Source of the DNA: Pelolinea sp.
Lineage (GTDB): Bacteria > Chloroflexota > Anaerolineae > Anaerolineales > Anaerolineaceae
Reading direction: 5' to 3'
Length of the DNA stretch: 64,000 bases
Assembly: GCA_012797975.1 (NCBI GenBank)
Contig: JAAZOD010000020.1
Span: 1 to 64,000, forward strand
Shown here: positions 47,923 to 56,373 of the stretch, in pieces
How the letters are laid out: every line of letters begins with the position of its first letter
How positions within the stretch are numbered: the first letter of the stretch is position 1
Position numbers and translations under genes: made by a program
The notes under the pieces: generated by a model
Told to the model about the DNA's origin: nothing
Database searches by the model: none
Seen by the model: only the letters and a program-made list of their open reading frames with translations

Positions 47923-48888
47923 ATGACCGACCTGACGCAAGCAGTTCTTAATGGGGACCGACGGGCATTAGCCCGGTTGATCACCCTGGTTGAAAATGAC
48001 ACCGGTGAGGGTCAGCAAGCGCTGGATGGGCTTTTCAGGGATACGGGGAAAACGCATGTGATCGGTGTGACCGGCGCCAGCGGCGCCGGCAAATCCAGTT
48101 TGGTGAACTGCCTGGTGGAAGAGATCCTAAAACGAGAACCGGATAAAAGCGTGGCCGTGATCGCGGTAGATCCCACCAGCCCCTTCAGCGGAGGAGCGGT
48201 GCTGGGCGATCGAATACGCATGCGCGCCATCGCAGATAATCCGCATGTGTTCATCCGTTCCATGGCCAGCCGCGGTGCACTGGGAGGCTTAGCGCAGAAT
48301 ACGCAGGCGGTTTCGCTGGTGCTGGATGCGGCCGGTTATGACCCCATTATCATTGAAACCGTTGGAGCGGGGCAATCGGAAGTGGAAATTGCCAGTCTGG
48401 CGCACAGTGTAATTGTGGTGGAGGCCCCCGGCTTGGGGGATGATGTGCAGGCGGCCAAAGCCGGTATCATGGAAATCGCAGACATCCTGGTGTTGAACAA
48501 GGCGGATAAGGCGGAGGTGGATGCCGCCGAAATGGCACTGCGTTCCATGCTTGCCATGGGATTTCCATCGAAAGAAGAAGGAATGTGGGTGCCCCCGATC
48601 CTGCGCACCGTTGCCACGAACGGGGAGGGGATCGCCGAGGTGGCGGCCGCTGTGCATGAGCATTCCGCCTATCTGCATCAATCCGGGAACTGGCAAAAAC
48701 GCGACCAAATTCGACTGCAGGTACTTTTGCGCGGCTTGTTAGAGAAAAAACACCATCAGGAATGGGAAGAGTTCATTCACCGAGATGAATTTCAACAAGT
48801 CTTTGACCAGGTAATAGAGCGGGAATTGGCTCCGCATGCGGCTGCGGAGCGGTTGTACACCGATTCCTTCCTTAAAAATTCACATTAG
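47923..48888 (+). CDS. meaB: methylmalonyl-CoA mutase-associated GTPase MeaB
   Basis: G3E-family GTPase that guards and reloads the B12 mutase, 321 residues. Walker A is GVTGASGAGKSSLVN; DPTSPFSGGAVLGDRIRM is the switch region specific to MeaB/ArgK; FIRSMASRGALGGLA and VETVGAGQSEVEIASLA follow, and NKAD gives nucleotide specificity. ATG 47923 is preferred over the alternative TTG at 47917. It is directly coupled to the cobalamin-binding subunit, supporting methylmalonyl-CoA metabolism. Confidence 0.97.
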   Translation: MTDLTQAVLNGDRRALARLITLVENDTGEGQQALDGLFRDTGKTHVIGVTGASGAGKSSLVNCLVEEILKREPDKSVAVIAVDPTSPFSGGAVLGDRIRMRAIADNPHVFIRSMASRGALGGLAQNTQAVSLVLDAAGYDPIIIETVGAGQSEVEIASLAHSVIVVEAPGLGDDVQAAKAGIMEIADILVLNKADKAEVDAAEMALRSMLAMGFPSKEEGMWVPPILRTVATNGEGIAEVAAAVHEHSAYLHQSGNWQKRDQIRLQVLLRGLLEKKHHQEWEEFIHRDEFQQVFDQVIERELAPHAAAERLYTDSFLKNSH

Positions 48889-48956
48889 CACCCCCGTGAA
48901 ACCAAATTCGCATTAAAATCTTAAAAAGTGTATTTATTTTTTAAGGAGCAATCATC

Positions 48957-50279
48957 ATGCAGCGTACTTATATTGGTGATCTTGGCAATCATATCGAACA
49001 GGAAGTAAAAGTGCAGGGCTGGTTGCAAATCTTGCGCGACCAGAAGAAGATGCAGTTCCTTATCCTGCGCGACCGCACCGGATTGGTGCAAGTGGCACAC
49101 TACCGCCCTGCCAACGAGGAACTGGCAAACAAAATTTCGACGCTCAGTGTTGAATCTGCACTGACCATTACCGGCAAGGTTGTCAAAAACGACGTTGTAA
49201 AATTGGGCGGGTTGGAGATCCAGCTGGAGAGTTTGACAGTGGAGAATGTGGCGGAATCTCCCATGCCCTATGATCCATTTGATGACGCGAATGTACCATC
49301 GGTGGATTTTCGCATGGATTGGCGCTACCTTGATCTGCGCCGACCGCAAAACCTGCTGATCTTTGAAGTTCAAACAACCCTGGAACACGCCATGCGCGAA
49401 TTTTGGTTGAAGAACGATTTCATTGAGGTGCATTCCCCCAAGATCACGGGCAGCCCCAGCGAAAGCGGTGCGGAGCTCTTCCAATTGGATTACTTCGATC
49501 GAAAAGCGTATCTGGCGCAATCTCCTCAATTCTATAAACAAATGGCCATGGCGGCCGGTTTCGAACGGGTTTTTGAGGTGGGTCCTGTTTTTCGAGCGGA
49601 TCCTTCCTTCACCTCCCGCCATATGACCGAATTCACCGGTTTGGATGTCGAGATGTCATGGATCGATTCCCATGAAGATGTCATGGCACTCACCGAACGC
49701 TGGCTGCAATACGCCTACCAGCGGGTAAAAGAGAGCCATGGCGAACAGATTAAAGCGGCCTATGGATTTGACCTGCAAGTTCCCGCAGTACCTTTTCCGC
49801 GCATCAGTATGGCAGAAGCGATGAAAGTGCTGAAGGAAGTGGGTTATGAGCTGCCGCCCGAGAAGAAGGGCGATCTGGACCCGGGCGGGGAACGCGCTCT
49901 GGCGGATTTCATCAAGAAGCAATACGATCATGATTTCTTCTTCCTGACCGATTGGCCGGTACAGGTGCGCCCGTTCTATCACATGCATCATGCGGATAAT
50001 GATTCCCTCACCCGCAGTTTTGACCTGATCGCAGGCGGATTGGAAATTGCCACCGGAGCGCAGCGCGAACACCGCTTTGAAGTGCTGAAAAAGCAAGCGC
50101 TTGATAAAGGGTTGGGGCTGGAAAACATCCAGTACTATTTGGATTTCTTCCGCTTCGGCTGCCCGCCACATGGCGGTTTTGGAATGGGCCTTTCGCGCTT
50201 GTTGATGGTACTGCTGCAGCTTCAAAACATCCGCGAAACCGTGTATTTGTTCCGAGGACCAAACCGGCTGAAGCCATAA
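48957..50279 (+). CDS. aspS: aspartyl-tRNA synthetase, archaeal-type (probably nondiscriminating)
   Basis: Class IIb synthetase of 440 residues. The N-terminal OB-fold (VQGWLQILRDQKKMQFLILRDRTGLVQV) is followed by motif 2 (FRADPSFTSRHMTEFTGLDVEMSW) and motif 3 (GCPPHGGFGMGLSRLLM). It lacks the large GAD insertion of bacterial AspRS, so it is the shorter archaeal form. Such enzymes often charge both tRNA-Asp and tRNA-Asn when AsnRS is missing. AAGGAG lies upstream. It is followed by a GNAT gene after 10 bases and by prs. Confidence 0.95.
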   Translation: MQRTYIGDLGNHIEQEVKVQGWLQILRDQKKMQFLILRDRTGLVQVAHYRPANEELANKISTLSVESALTITGKVVKNDVVKLGGLEIQLESLTVENVAESPMPYDPFDDANVPSVDFRMDWRYLDLRRPQNLLIFEVQTTLEHAMREFWLKNDFIEVHSPKITGSPSESGAELFQLDYFDRKAYLAQSPQFYKQMAMAAGFERVFEVGPVFRADPSFTSRHMTEFTGLDVEMSWIDSHEDVMALTERWLQYAYQRVKESHGEQIKAAYGFDLQVPAVPFPRISMAEAMKVLKEVGYELPPEKKGDLDPGGERALADFIKKQYDHDFFFLTDWPVQVRPFYHMHHADNDSLTRSFDLIAGGLEIATGAQREHRFEVLKKQALDKGLGLENIQYYLDFFRFGCPPHGGFGMGLSRLLMVLLQLQNIRETVYLFRGPNRLKP

Positions 50280-50289
50280 AGGAAAGACG

Positions 50290-50829
50290 ATGATCATTGG
50301 TGATACCGTTCGATTAAGAGGAATTGAGAAAGAAGACCTGCCACTCTTTGTGAACTGGTTGAATGATCCCGATGTTCGCCGTTACCTATCACTCTACAGC
50401 CCGCTTTCGAATGCGCAGGAAGAAAAATGGTTTGAAGATCTTGCCAGCCACTGCCTGGCTGAACAACCGTTGATGATCGAAACGCTGGATGAGGGTACCT
50501 GGAGACCGTTGGGCAACATCAGTTTTCTCAACGTTGACCAACAATCACGCAATGCGGAGTTGGGCATATTCATTGGCGAGAAAGGTTTCTGGGGGAAGGG
50601 GATCGGCACGAAAGCCATCGCCTTGATGCTGGATTATGGTTTCAAGACACTGAACCTGCATCGCATCTACCTGCGCGTGTTTCACCCCAATCAAAGAGGA
50701 ATTCACTGTTACGAAAAGCTTGGTTTCAAGCACGAAGGCAATATGCGCGAAGCATATTACCTGGACGGCGAATATATTGATGTTTTATTTATGAGCATTC
50801 TGCGACAAGAATGGAGAGGAAAGAATTGA
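50290..50829 (+). CDS. GNAT-family acetyltransferase (RimJ/RimL type)
   Basis: A 179-residue acyltransferase. Typical features are VRLRGIEKEDLPLFVNWLNDPDVRRYL at the start, AELGIFIGEKGFWGKGIGTKAIALMLDYGF for acetyl-CoA binding and LNLHRIYLRVFHPNQRGIHCYEKLGFKHEG at the end. The RimJ/RimL branch includes ribosomal protein and spermidine acetyltransferases; the substrate here is unknown. Ten bases after aspS and 2 bases before prs, it belongs to an aspS-GNAT-prs operon. Confidence 0.93.
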   Translation: MIIGDTVRLRGIEKEDLPLFVNWLNDPDVRRYLSLYSPLSNAQEEKWFEDLASHCLAEQPLMIETLDEGTWRPLGNISFLNVDQQSRNAELGIFIGEKGFWGKGIGTKAIALMLDYGFKTLNLHRIYLRVFHPNQRGIHCYEKLGFKHEGNMREAYYLDGEYIDVLFMSILRQEWRGKN

Positions 50830-50831
50830 GT

Positions 50832-51827
50832 ATGACTACTACCAGTGGATTGCGGCATGACCGCATGATGTACGGGGGTATCAAATTATATGCCGGCTCT
50901 TCCTGCCCCGAGTTGGCGGAAAGCATTGGCGCTTATTTGGAAACACCGTTATGCAACAGAACCATCACAACTTTTCCCAATGAAAATCTTTTTGTTAAAT
51001 TACATACCAGCGTGCGTGGCCAGGACTGCTATGTGATCCAGACCCTGTCATCGCCGGTTCATACAAATTTGATGGAATTGCTGATCCTGATCCAAACGTT
51101 GCGGTTGGATTCCGCCGGGCGTATCACCGCCGTATTCCCGTACATGTGCTATTCCCGATCCGATAAAAAGGACCAGCCCCGTGTGCCTATCACAGCCCGC
51201 CTGGTGGCGGATATGATCCAGGCAGCCGGAGCCGACCGCTATATGACCCTCGACCTGCATGCCGACCAGATCCAAGGATTCTTCTCCATCCCCGGGGATG
51301 TGCTGTATGCTTCCCATGTTTTGATCGAATATTTGGCGGATGTCAAGAAGAAGATGGATAACCCCGTGCTGCTTTCCCCGGACCTGGGCTTTGCCAAGAA
51401 AGCGCGCAATTATGCGGAACAGTTAAATATCCCGCTGGCATTCATTGAAAAGAGGCGCATCACGAATCCGGATAATCCGGAAGTGCTGACCCTGATCGGT
51501 GATGTCAAGGGAAAAGATGTGATCTTGCTGGATGAAGAAGTATCAACCGGAAAGACCATCATCAATGCGGTGAAGGTTGCCGAGAAGAATGGCGCGAAAG
51601 ATGTCGTGGTCGTTTTCATCCATCCCATTCTGGCAGGCGATGCCGTGGAACAAATGGCGAAACTGCCGGTCAAGGAATTCATCACTACCGATACAATCCC
51701 GATCTCCAAAGAAAAGCAGGCACAATTCGGCGGGCGCTTGCGCATCATCTCCGTGGCGAATTTGATCGGAGAGGTGATCCGGCGCGTGAATGAAGGGCGT
51801 TCGGTCGGCGAAATGTTCAATGAATGA
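50832..51827 (+). CDS. prs: ribose-phosphate pyrophosphokinase
   Basis: Makes phosphoribosyl pyrophosphate from ribose-5-phosphate and ATP for nucleotide and cofactor synthesis. The 331-residue protein has FPNENLFVKL, the catalytic region PYMCYSRSDKKDQPRVPITARLVADM, DLHADQIQGFF and the PRPP loop LLDEEVSTGKTIINA. The regulatory flexible loop is present. GGAAAG precedes the ATG at 50832, two bases after the upstream stop. Its natural downstream neighbour was probably mutM, now separated by the restriction-modification pair. Confidence 0.95.
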   Translation: MTTTSGLRHDRMMYGGIKLYAGSSCPELAESIGAYLETPLCNRTITTFPNENLFVKLHTSVRGQDCYVIQTLSSPVHTNLMELLILIQTLRLDSAGRITAVFPYMCYSRSDKKDQPRVPITARLVADMIQAAGADRYMTLDLHADQIQGFFSIPGDVLYASHVLIEYLADVKKKMDNPVLLSPDLGFAKKARNYAEQLNIPLAFIEKRRITNPDNPEVLTLIGDVKGKDVILLDEEVSTGKTIINAVKVAEKNGAKDVVVVFIHPILAGDAVEQMAKLPVKEFITTDTIPISKEKQAQFGGRLRIISVANLIGEVIRRVNEGRSVGEMFNE

Positions 51828-51880
51828 TATTCTTGATGGTATCACCATAAAGTAGTATAAATGTTCTACAACAATTAAAT

Positions 51881-52738
51881 ATGGAACTATTAAATACTAT
51901 TTTGTTGGGAGATTGTGAACAGGTATTGCAGCAAATACCTGATAATAGTATTGATTTAATTTTTACTTCTCCCCCATATGCTGATCAGAGAAAAAACACT
52001 TATGGGGGAATACATCCTGATCAATATGTTGATTGGTTCCTTCCAAAAGCATTTGAAATGAAACGGGTATTAAAACCGAGTGGTTCTTTTGTTCTTAACA
52101 TAAAGGAACGAGTTGTTAATGGAGAAAGACATACCTATGTAATTGAATTAATTTTAGCTTTAAAAAAACAAGGGTGGTTTTGGACAGAAGAATACGTTTG
52201 GCATAAAAAAAATTCATTTCCTGGAAAATGGCCAAACCGATTCAGGGACAGTTGGGAAAGGCTTCTTCAATTTAATAAAAGCAAAGATTTTAAAATTTTC
52301 CAAGAAAATGTAATGATTCCTGTCGGCAATTGGGCAAAAGATAGATTATCTAATCTTAGTGAAACTGATCATTCGCGTGATGAATCACGAGTAAACAGTG
52401 GATTTGGAAAAAATGTTTCCAATTGGCTAGGAAGAGATCTGGTTTATCCAACCAATGTTTTATATTTGGCAACTGAATGTTCTAATAAAAACCACAGCGC
52501 TGTTTTTCCAATTGATCTACCAAAGTGGTTCATTAAACTGTTTACTGAAACGGGTGACACTGTCCTTGATCCATTTGCGGGTTCAGGGACGACCTGCTTG
52601 GCTGCCCTTGAGTTGGGAAGGAATTTTATTGGGATTGATATAAGGAACGAATATGTTGAATTATCTCAACAAAGGGTAAATGAAAAACAATTAAGAATTC
52701 CATCTATCGCTGAAAAACAAAATAAATATTCATCCTAG
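51881..52738 (+). CDS. DNA methyltransferase, beta-class, of a type II system
   Basis: Site-specific N4-cytosine or N6-adenine methyltransferase, 285 residues. Catalytic motif IV is TSPPYAD (Ser30-Tyr33) near the N-terminus and the AdoMet motif DPFAGSGTTCLAALELGR lies near the end; this order defines the beta class. The SPPY form is more frequent in N4-cytosine enzymes. The gene is strikingly AT-rich compared with prs before it. The PmeII-like endonuclease follows 18 bases later. A TATAAA box lies about 25 bases upstream. Confidence 0.95.
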   Translation: MELLNTILLGDCEQVLQQIPDNSIDLIFTSPPYADQRKNTYGGIHPDQYVDWFLPKAFEMKRVLKPSGSFVLNIKERVVNGERHTYVIELILALKKQGWFWTEEYVWHKKNSFPGKWPNRFRDSWERLLQFNKSKDFKIFQENVMIPVGNWAKDRLSNLSETDHSRDESRVNSGFGKNVSNWLGRDLVYPTNVLYLATECSNKNHSAVFPIDLPKWFIKLFTETGDTVLDPFAGSGTTCLAALELGRNFIGIDIRNEYVELSQQRVNEKQLRIPSIAEKQNKYSS

Positions 52739-52756
52739 ATAAAAGAAAGAGGGACA

Positions 52757-53509
52757 ATGAATCCTATTGAGATTTCTGAGATTAGAGAGTATGTCAACGA
52801 CAATATAGATTCTTTTCATAAAACACGCCTAGAGTGTATTTCCTCATTAAGTTTAGATAAGTTATTAAGAAAAAACCCCTATTTGTTCAAAGCAAAAGAT
52901 ATAAATAAGGCTGGGGAATTAGTCGAAGGATTATTAAGTGCATTTCTTTCCTCATCAGAAGAAAAAATTTTTGGTGATTTTTTGGAGGGCTTGGCGATTT
53001 TTGTTGCATCTCGAACAAGTAATGGATATAAATCTTCAGCCGAAGGTATAGATTTAGAGATATTCAGGGAGGGGAAACACTATGTGGTATCCATTAAATC
53101 TGGACCTAATTGGGGAAATGCTGCGCAACATAAAAAATTAATTGCAGACTTTAATAATGCTGTTAAAGTTTTAAAACAGACAAATAAATCAATTATTGTT
53201 CAACCAATACTGGGTATTTGTTATGGAAATACCAAAACAAGTTATCTGAATAATTATTGGAAATTAGTGGGACAAAATTTTTGGTATTTTATTAGTGGAT
53301 TAGAAAATCTCTACATTGATATTATTGATCCAATCGGGCATAATGCCAAAGAACATAATGAGAAATACTTAAGAGAAAAAGGGAAAATTGTTAATAAATT
53401 TACAAAAGAATTTCTTGAAAGATTCGTAGGTGATAATTATCTAATTAATTGGGATAAGCTTGTTGAATTCAATAGTGGAAATAAAGATATTAAAGTAACT
53501 GAGATATAG
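52757..53509 (+). CDS. PmeII-family type II restriction endonuclease
   Basis: Restriction enzyme of 250 residues resembling PmeII. Recognisable blocks are LRKNPYLFKAKDINKAGELVEG, SSSEEKIFGDFLE, and the PD-(D/E)xK-like site AEGIDLEI...YVVSIKSGPNWGN with Asp99 and Lys114. It presumably cuts the sequence protected by the upstream methyltransferase. Codon use is AT-rich. The stop lies 6 bases before mutM, so mutM now relies on this operon's transcription or on an internal promoter. Recognition sequence unknown. Confidence 0.9.
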   Translation: MNPIEISEIREYVNDNIDSFHKTRLECISSLSLDKLLRKNPYLFKAKDINKAGELVEGLLSAFLSSSEEKIFGDFLEGLAIFVASRTSNGYKSSAEGIDLEIFREGKHYVVSIKSGPNWGNAAQHKKLIADFNNAVKVLKQTNKSIIVQPILGICYGNTKTSYLNNYWKLVGQNFWYFISGLENLYIDIIDPIGHNAKEHNEKYLREKGKIVNKFTKEFLERFVGDNYLINWDKLVEFNSGNKDIKVTEI

Positions 53510-53515
53510 GTAAAA

Positions 53516-54346
53516 ATGCCTGAATTACCCGAAGTTGAAACCATTGCCCGTTCTCTCAGTCAAGGAAGAGGAACGGGCTTTTCTATTCTCGGCAAGGTCA
53601 TTAACGATGTGACCATTCTGTGGAAGCGCTCGATCGCGGTGCCATCTGCGGAGGAGTTTTACCAGCGCGTTCATGGACAGACCATTTGCGATGTCGGCCG
53701 GCGGGGAAAGTACATCGTGATGCAGCTCAGCGATGATGCGCTTTTATTCCATCTGCGCATGAGCGGCGATCTGACCATTCAACCGGCTTCCCGCCCAACA
53801 GGGAAACATGATCGGGTGATCTTTCATTTAGAAGGAGAGCACAAGCTGGTCTTTGAAGATGCGCGCAAGTTTGGCCGGGTATGGCTGCTGCGCGATGCGC
53901 AGGAGGAACTGGGCGAACTTGGCCCGGAACCATTATCCGATACCCTGGATGAGGACCATTTCTTCCGCATGCTGCAGGCCAGCAAACGGCAGTTGAAGCC
54001 GCTGTTAATGGATCAGACCTTTCTGGCGGGGCTTGGAAACATCTATACCGATGAAGCTCTTTTCAAGGCAAGACTGCATCCGTTAAGCATTTCCAATCAG
54101 TTGAGCTCCCAACACGCCGCCATCTTGCTCCAGGCAATCCGGGAGACACTGCACGAAGGGATCAGGCGCGATGGAGCCAGCATCGACTGGGTTTACCGCG
54201 GCGGCAATTTCCAAAATCAATTCTGTGTCTATGGAAGAAAAGGAAAAGCTTGCCCGGTGTGCGGGACTACCATCGAACGGATCGTGGTGGGTCAGCGCGG
54301 CACTCATTACTGTCCAACCTGCCAGAGCAAATCAGCGATTTCATAA
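53516..54346 (+). CDS. mutM: formamidopyrimidine-DNA glycosylase (MutM/Fpg)
   Basis: Bifunctional base-excision enzyme that removes 8-oxoguanine and formamidopyrimidines. The 276-residue protein has the invariant N-terminus MPELPEVE with catalytic Pro2 and Glu3, the damage-site DARKFGRVWLL, GLGNIYTDEALF, and a C-terminal zinc finger CPVCGTTIERIVVGQRGTHYCPTCQ. The frame starts 6 bases after the PmeII stop. GC content returns to the chromosomal level within the gene, marking the edge of the inserted R-M cassette. Confidence 0.96.
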   Translation: MPELPEVETIARSLSQGRGTGFSILGKVINDVTILWKRSIAVPSAEEFYQRVHGQTICDVGRRGKYIVMQLSDDALLFHLRMSGDLTIQPASRPTGKHDRVIFHLEGEHKLVFEDARKFGRVWLLRDAQEELGELGPEPLSDTLDEDHFFRMLQASKRQLKPLLMDQTFLAGLGNIYTDEALFKARLHPLSISNQLSSQHAAILLQAIRETLHEGIRRDGASIDWVYRGGNFQNQFCVYGRKGKACPVCGTTIERIVVGQRGTHYCPTCQSKSAIS

Positions 54347-54411
54347 GTATCCAGGTGAACGGTTCTATTCATTGGAGAACTGTCGTACAATGAGAGGATT
54401 GAGGTAAAGCT

Positions 54412-54588
54412 ATGTATTCTTTTGTTCCTGCAATACTGTTCCTGGGGGTGGGAATCTGGCTGTATCGCCACGAGTGGAAGAAAGAAGTGCAGTACCGCAA
54501 CAAATCCAACATCATGCTGGCGGCATATGCCTGCATTCTGGGAGTGGCGCTGCTGGTGGTTTCCGTTTTGTATTGGGGTCAGCTTTAA
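54412..54588 (+). CDS. 58-residue hypothetical protein with two membrane helices
   Basis: A small protein absent from longer ORF sets. It has an N-terminal helix (VPAILFLGVGIWLY, residues 5-18), a basic middle (RHEWKKEVQYRNKS) and a second helix (residues 34-55, IMLAAYACILGVALLVVSVL). GAGGT seven bases before the ATG gives a good ribosome site, and a hairpin terminator follows directly. The helix-loop-helix pattern suggests a membrane subunit or stress microprotein. It lies just after mutM. Function unknown. Confidence 0.6.
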   Translation: MYSFVPAILFLGVGIWLYRHEWKKEVQYRNKSNIMLAAYACILGVALLVVSVLYWGQL

Positions 54589-54589
54589 G

Positions 54590-54618
54590 AAAAAAGGCCA
54601 GCGAGAAACCGGCCTTTT
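54590..54618 (+). terminator. terminator after the 58-residue gene
   Basis: A-rich left arm then GGCC-AGCGAGAAACC-GGCC followed by TTTTCC, so an AAAGGCC/GGCCTTT stem can form just after the stop codon at 54588. Confidence 0.6.
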
Positions 54619-54639
54619 CCATCTCCATCAGCCTGTTGT

Positions 54640-56289
54640 CTATCGAAATACCGACCAGCCCAGCCAGGCAGCCAGGATCAAGAAGATGATCGACATGGCC
54701 AACTTGATGCCCGAACCACGTTTTTGGATGAAATCGGTTAGTTGTTTAGAGGTAGTCCCGTAGAAAGCCAGGATGAAGATAACAATGAGGGGGAGGATGA
54801 ACATAAGGTTGTACAGGATCAGGTAACCCGCCGATTGCAGCCGCAATTCCGGCACACTGCTGACATAGATGATGGTGGGCAGATAAACCTGGCCGGTGCA
54901 AGCCAGTTCCAGCATGGAAACGATCAAGCCTGTTCCAAAGGCACCCCAGGCATAGGATTGTATGTTGCGACCTTTGCGGATGGTTTCATTGATGCGCATG
55001 CGCAATCTATCGGGCAATTTGAGAGCCATATCATCCAGATCGCCTTTTTTTGTTTTCCGATAGTCGGAAAAGCTGAGCACGCCAAAAACCAGGCAGAGCA
55101 CAGCCGTAATGCCATACACAATTTTCCCGAGAATGCCCAACCAACTTCCCAACCAATCAAGCACACGGTAAAAACCAAGACCGATCAGCAAATACGCCAG
55201 GAACACACCGATGGTGAAAGCCGTTCCGACCAGCAGAATTTCCTTCCCTTTTCTTCCGCTGAGAGAAAGGTAGGAAATAAAAAAGATCAACGTGGCAAAA
55301 GCGCAGGGATTTATCCCATCCACCAGCCCGGCCAACACCACAGTCACCCAGCTCATCGAACGGAAGCGTTGAATGGCGTTTTGAATGCCCTGGGTTTCTT
55401 TATATTCATCCCAGAAACGTGCAGAACCATTCGCCTTGAAACATTCAGCGGCATTGACCATCGATTCCGGAGAAATTTCGCTATCGCCGATCCAGGCCTG
55501 ATTGCCGATAAAAACAGCCGGGGTATGGAAATCACTGCGACCAACGCGGGCGGCCATCCATTCGGCCAGCCCGGCGTTATCGTAGATATTGAAACTTTCC
55601 ACGATCAATTGCGGATATTTCGTTCGCAGATATGCCAGGTCCGCTTCAACCATGCTGCATTCCTGACAGCCGGTTTGATAGAAATAGGCAACGTAAATGG
55701 GATTTTCGACTTCGCAATTATCCCCATCCAAGGTGCATACTTCCTCGGTTGCCGAAGCGTTCCCTTCGGTAACGATCAGCGATGGATCGAATCCTTCCAG
55801 AGCAGGCCAACCAATTCCACCAGCTTGAATTCCTGCCAACACCCGATCACGAAGCTCTTTCTGAATGGTTTCCTGGCCGGTCAGAAGCGCATCACCCAGA
55901 ACCAGGGTAGGGACCACACGATCTTCGTTCGGTACGGCAAACAGTTCCTGGACTTTCAAGAAGAGCTCGTAATTATCGGCGTAATCAATGTTGACCAAGC
56001 GAATATCCAGATCGGTACCCAGTTCATCTTCCAGTGGATTAACCACCTCATCCAGGATTGCGGCACAATGCGGGCAATTGGAACGGTAAAAGAAAAGAGC
56101 ATGCACCGCATCTGCGCTGCATGGCAATTCGGTACTGATGGCAGTGGGAAGGTTGAAAGGCTGCGGTGTTTCATCGTATAAAACAGGTTCTGCATTATTC
56201 TTTTGGATCGCTTCAACTTGTGGAGAGGAAGTGAAACCGAGCAACAAAGGGACGCAAAACAGCAAAGGGATCAGTACGCGTTTGAACAT
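54640..56289 (-). CDS. double thioredoxin-like / CcdA-type membrane protein
   Basis: A 549-residue fusion protein. A signal peptide or N-terminal anchor precedes two thioredoxin-like domains, one with NCPHC (Cys72, Cys75) and the other with GCQEC (Cys208, Cys211). The C-terminal half, from about residue 312, is a six-helix CcdA/DsbD-like electron carrier with Cys329 (GINPCAF) and Cys464 (LACTGQVY). The arrangement would pass reducing power through the membrane to outer thioredoxin domains, like a DsbD with duplicated outer domains. The start at 56289 lies about 30 bases after a promoter. Confidence 0.93.
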   Translation of the reverse strand: MFKRVLIPLLFCVPLLLGFTSSPQVEAIQKNNAEPVLYDETPQPFNLPTAISTELPCSADAVHALFFYRSNCPHCAAILDEVVNPLEDELGTDLDIRLVNIDYADNYELFLKVQELFAVPNEDRVVPTLVLGDALLTGQETIQKELRDRVLAGIQAGGIGWPALEGFDPSLIVTEGNASATEEVCTLDGDNCEVENPIYVAYFYQTGCQECSMVEADLAYLRTKYPQLIVESFNIYDNAGLAEWMAARVGRSDFHTPAVFIGNQAWIGDSEISPESMVNAAECFKANGSARFWDEYKETQGIQNAIQRFRSMSWVTVVLAGLVDGINPCAFATLIFFISYLSLSGRKGKEILLVGTAFTIGVFLAYLLIGLGFYRVLDWLGSWLGILGKIVYGITAVLCLVFGVLSFSDYRKTKKGDLDDMALKLPDRLRMRINETIRKGRNIQSYAWGAFGTGLIVSMLELACTGQVYLPTIIYVSSVPELRLQSAGYLILYNLMFILPLIVIFILAFYGTTSKQLTDFIQKRGSGIKLAMSIIFLILAAWLGWSVFR

Positions 56290-56324
56290 ACGAACAGCTT
56301 TCTTGACTGAGATATCGGACTTCA

Positions 56325-56352
56325 ATTTTACCTTTTCTATAAAGCGTGTCAA
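56325..56352 (-). promoter_or_regulatory. promoter of the thioredoxin/CcdA gene
   Basis: Reverse-strand TTGACA (56352-56347), a 16-base spacer and TAAAAT (56330-56325). RNA should start near 56318, which excludes the ORF's upstream TTG at 56352. Confidence 0.6.
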
Positions 56353-56373
56353 TTCCCTATTCTTCTCAATACG

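Noticed and set aside
54742-56181. A 479-codon forward ORF opposite the thioredoxin/CcdA gene
   Set aside because: It is a long antisense shadow: no recognisable domain, polar low-quality composition, and complete overlap with a gene whose motifs are clear.
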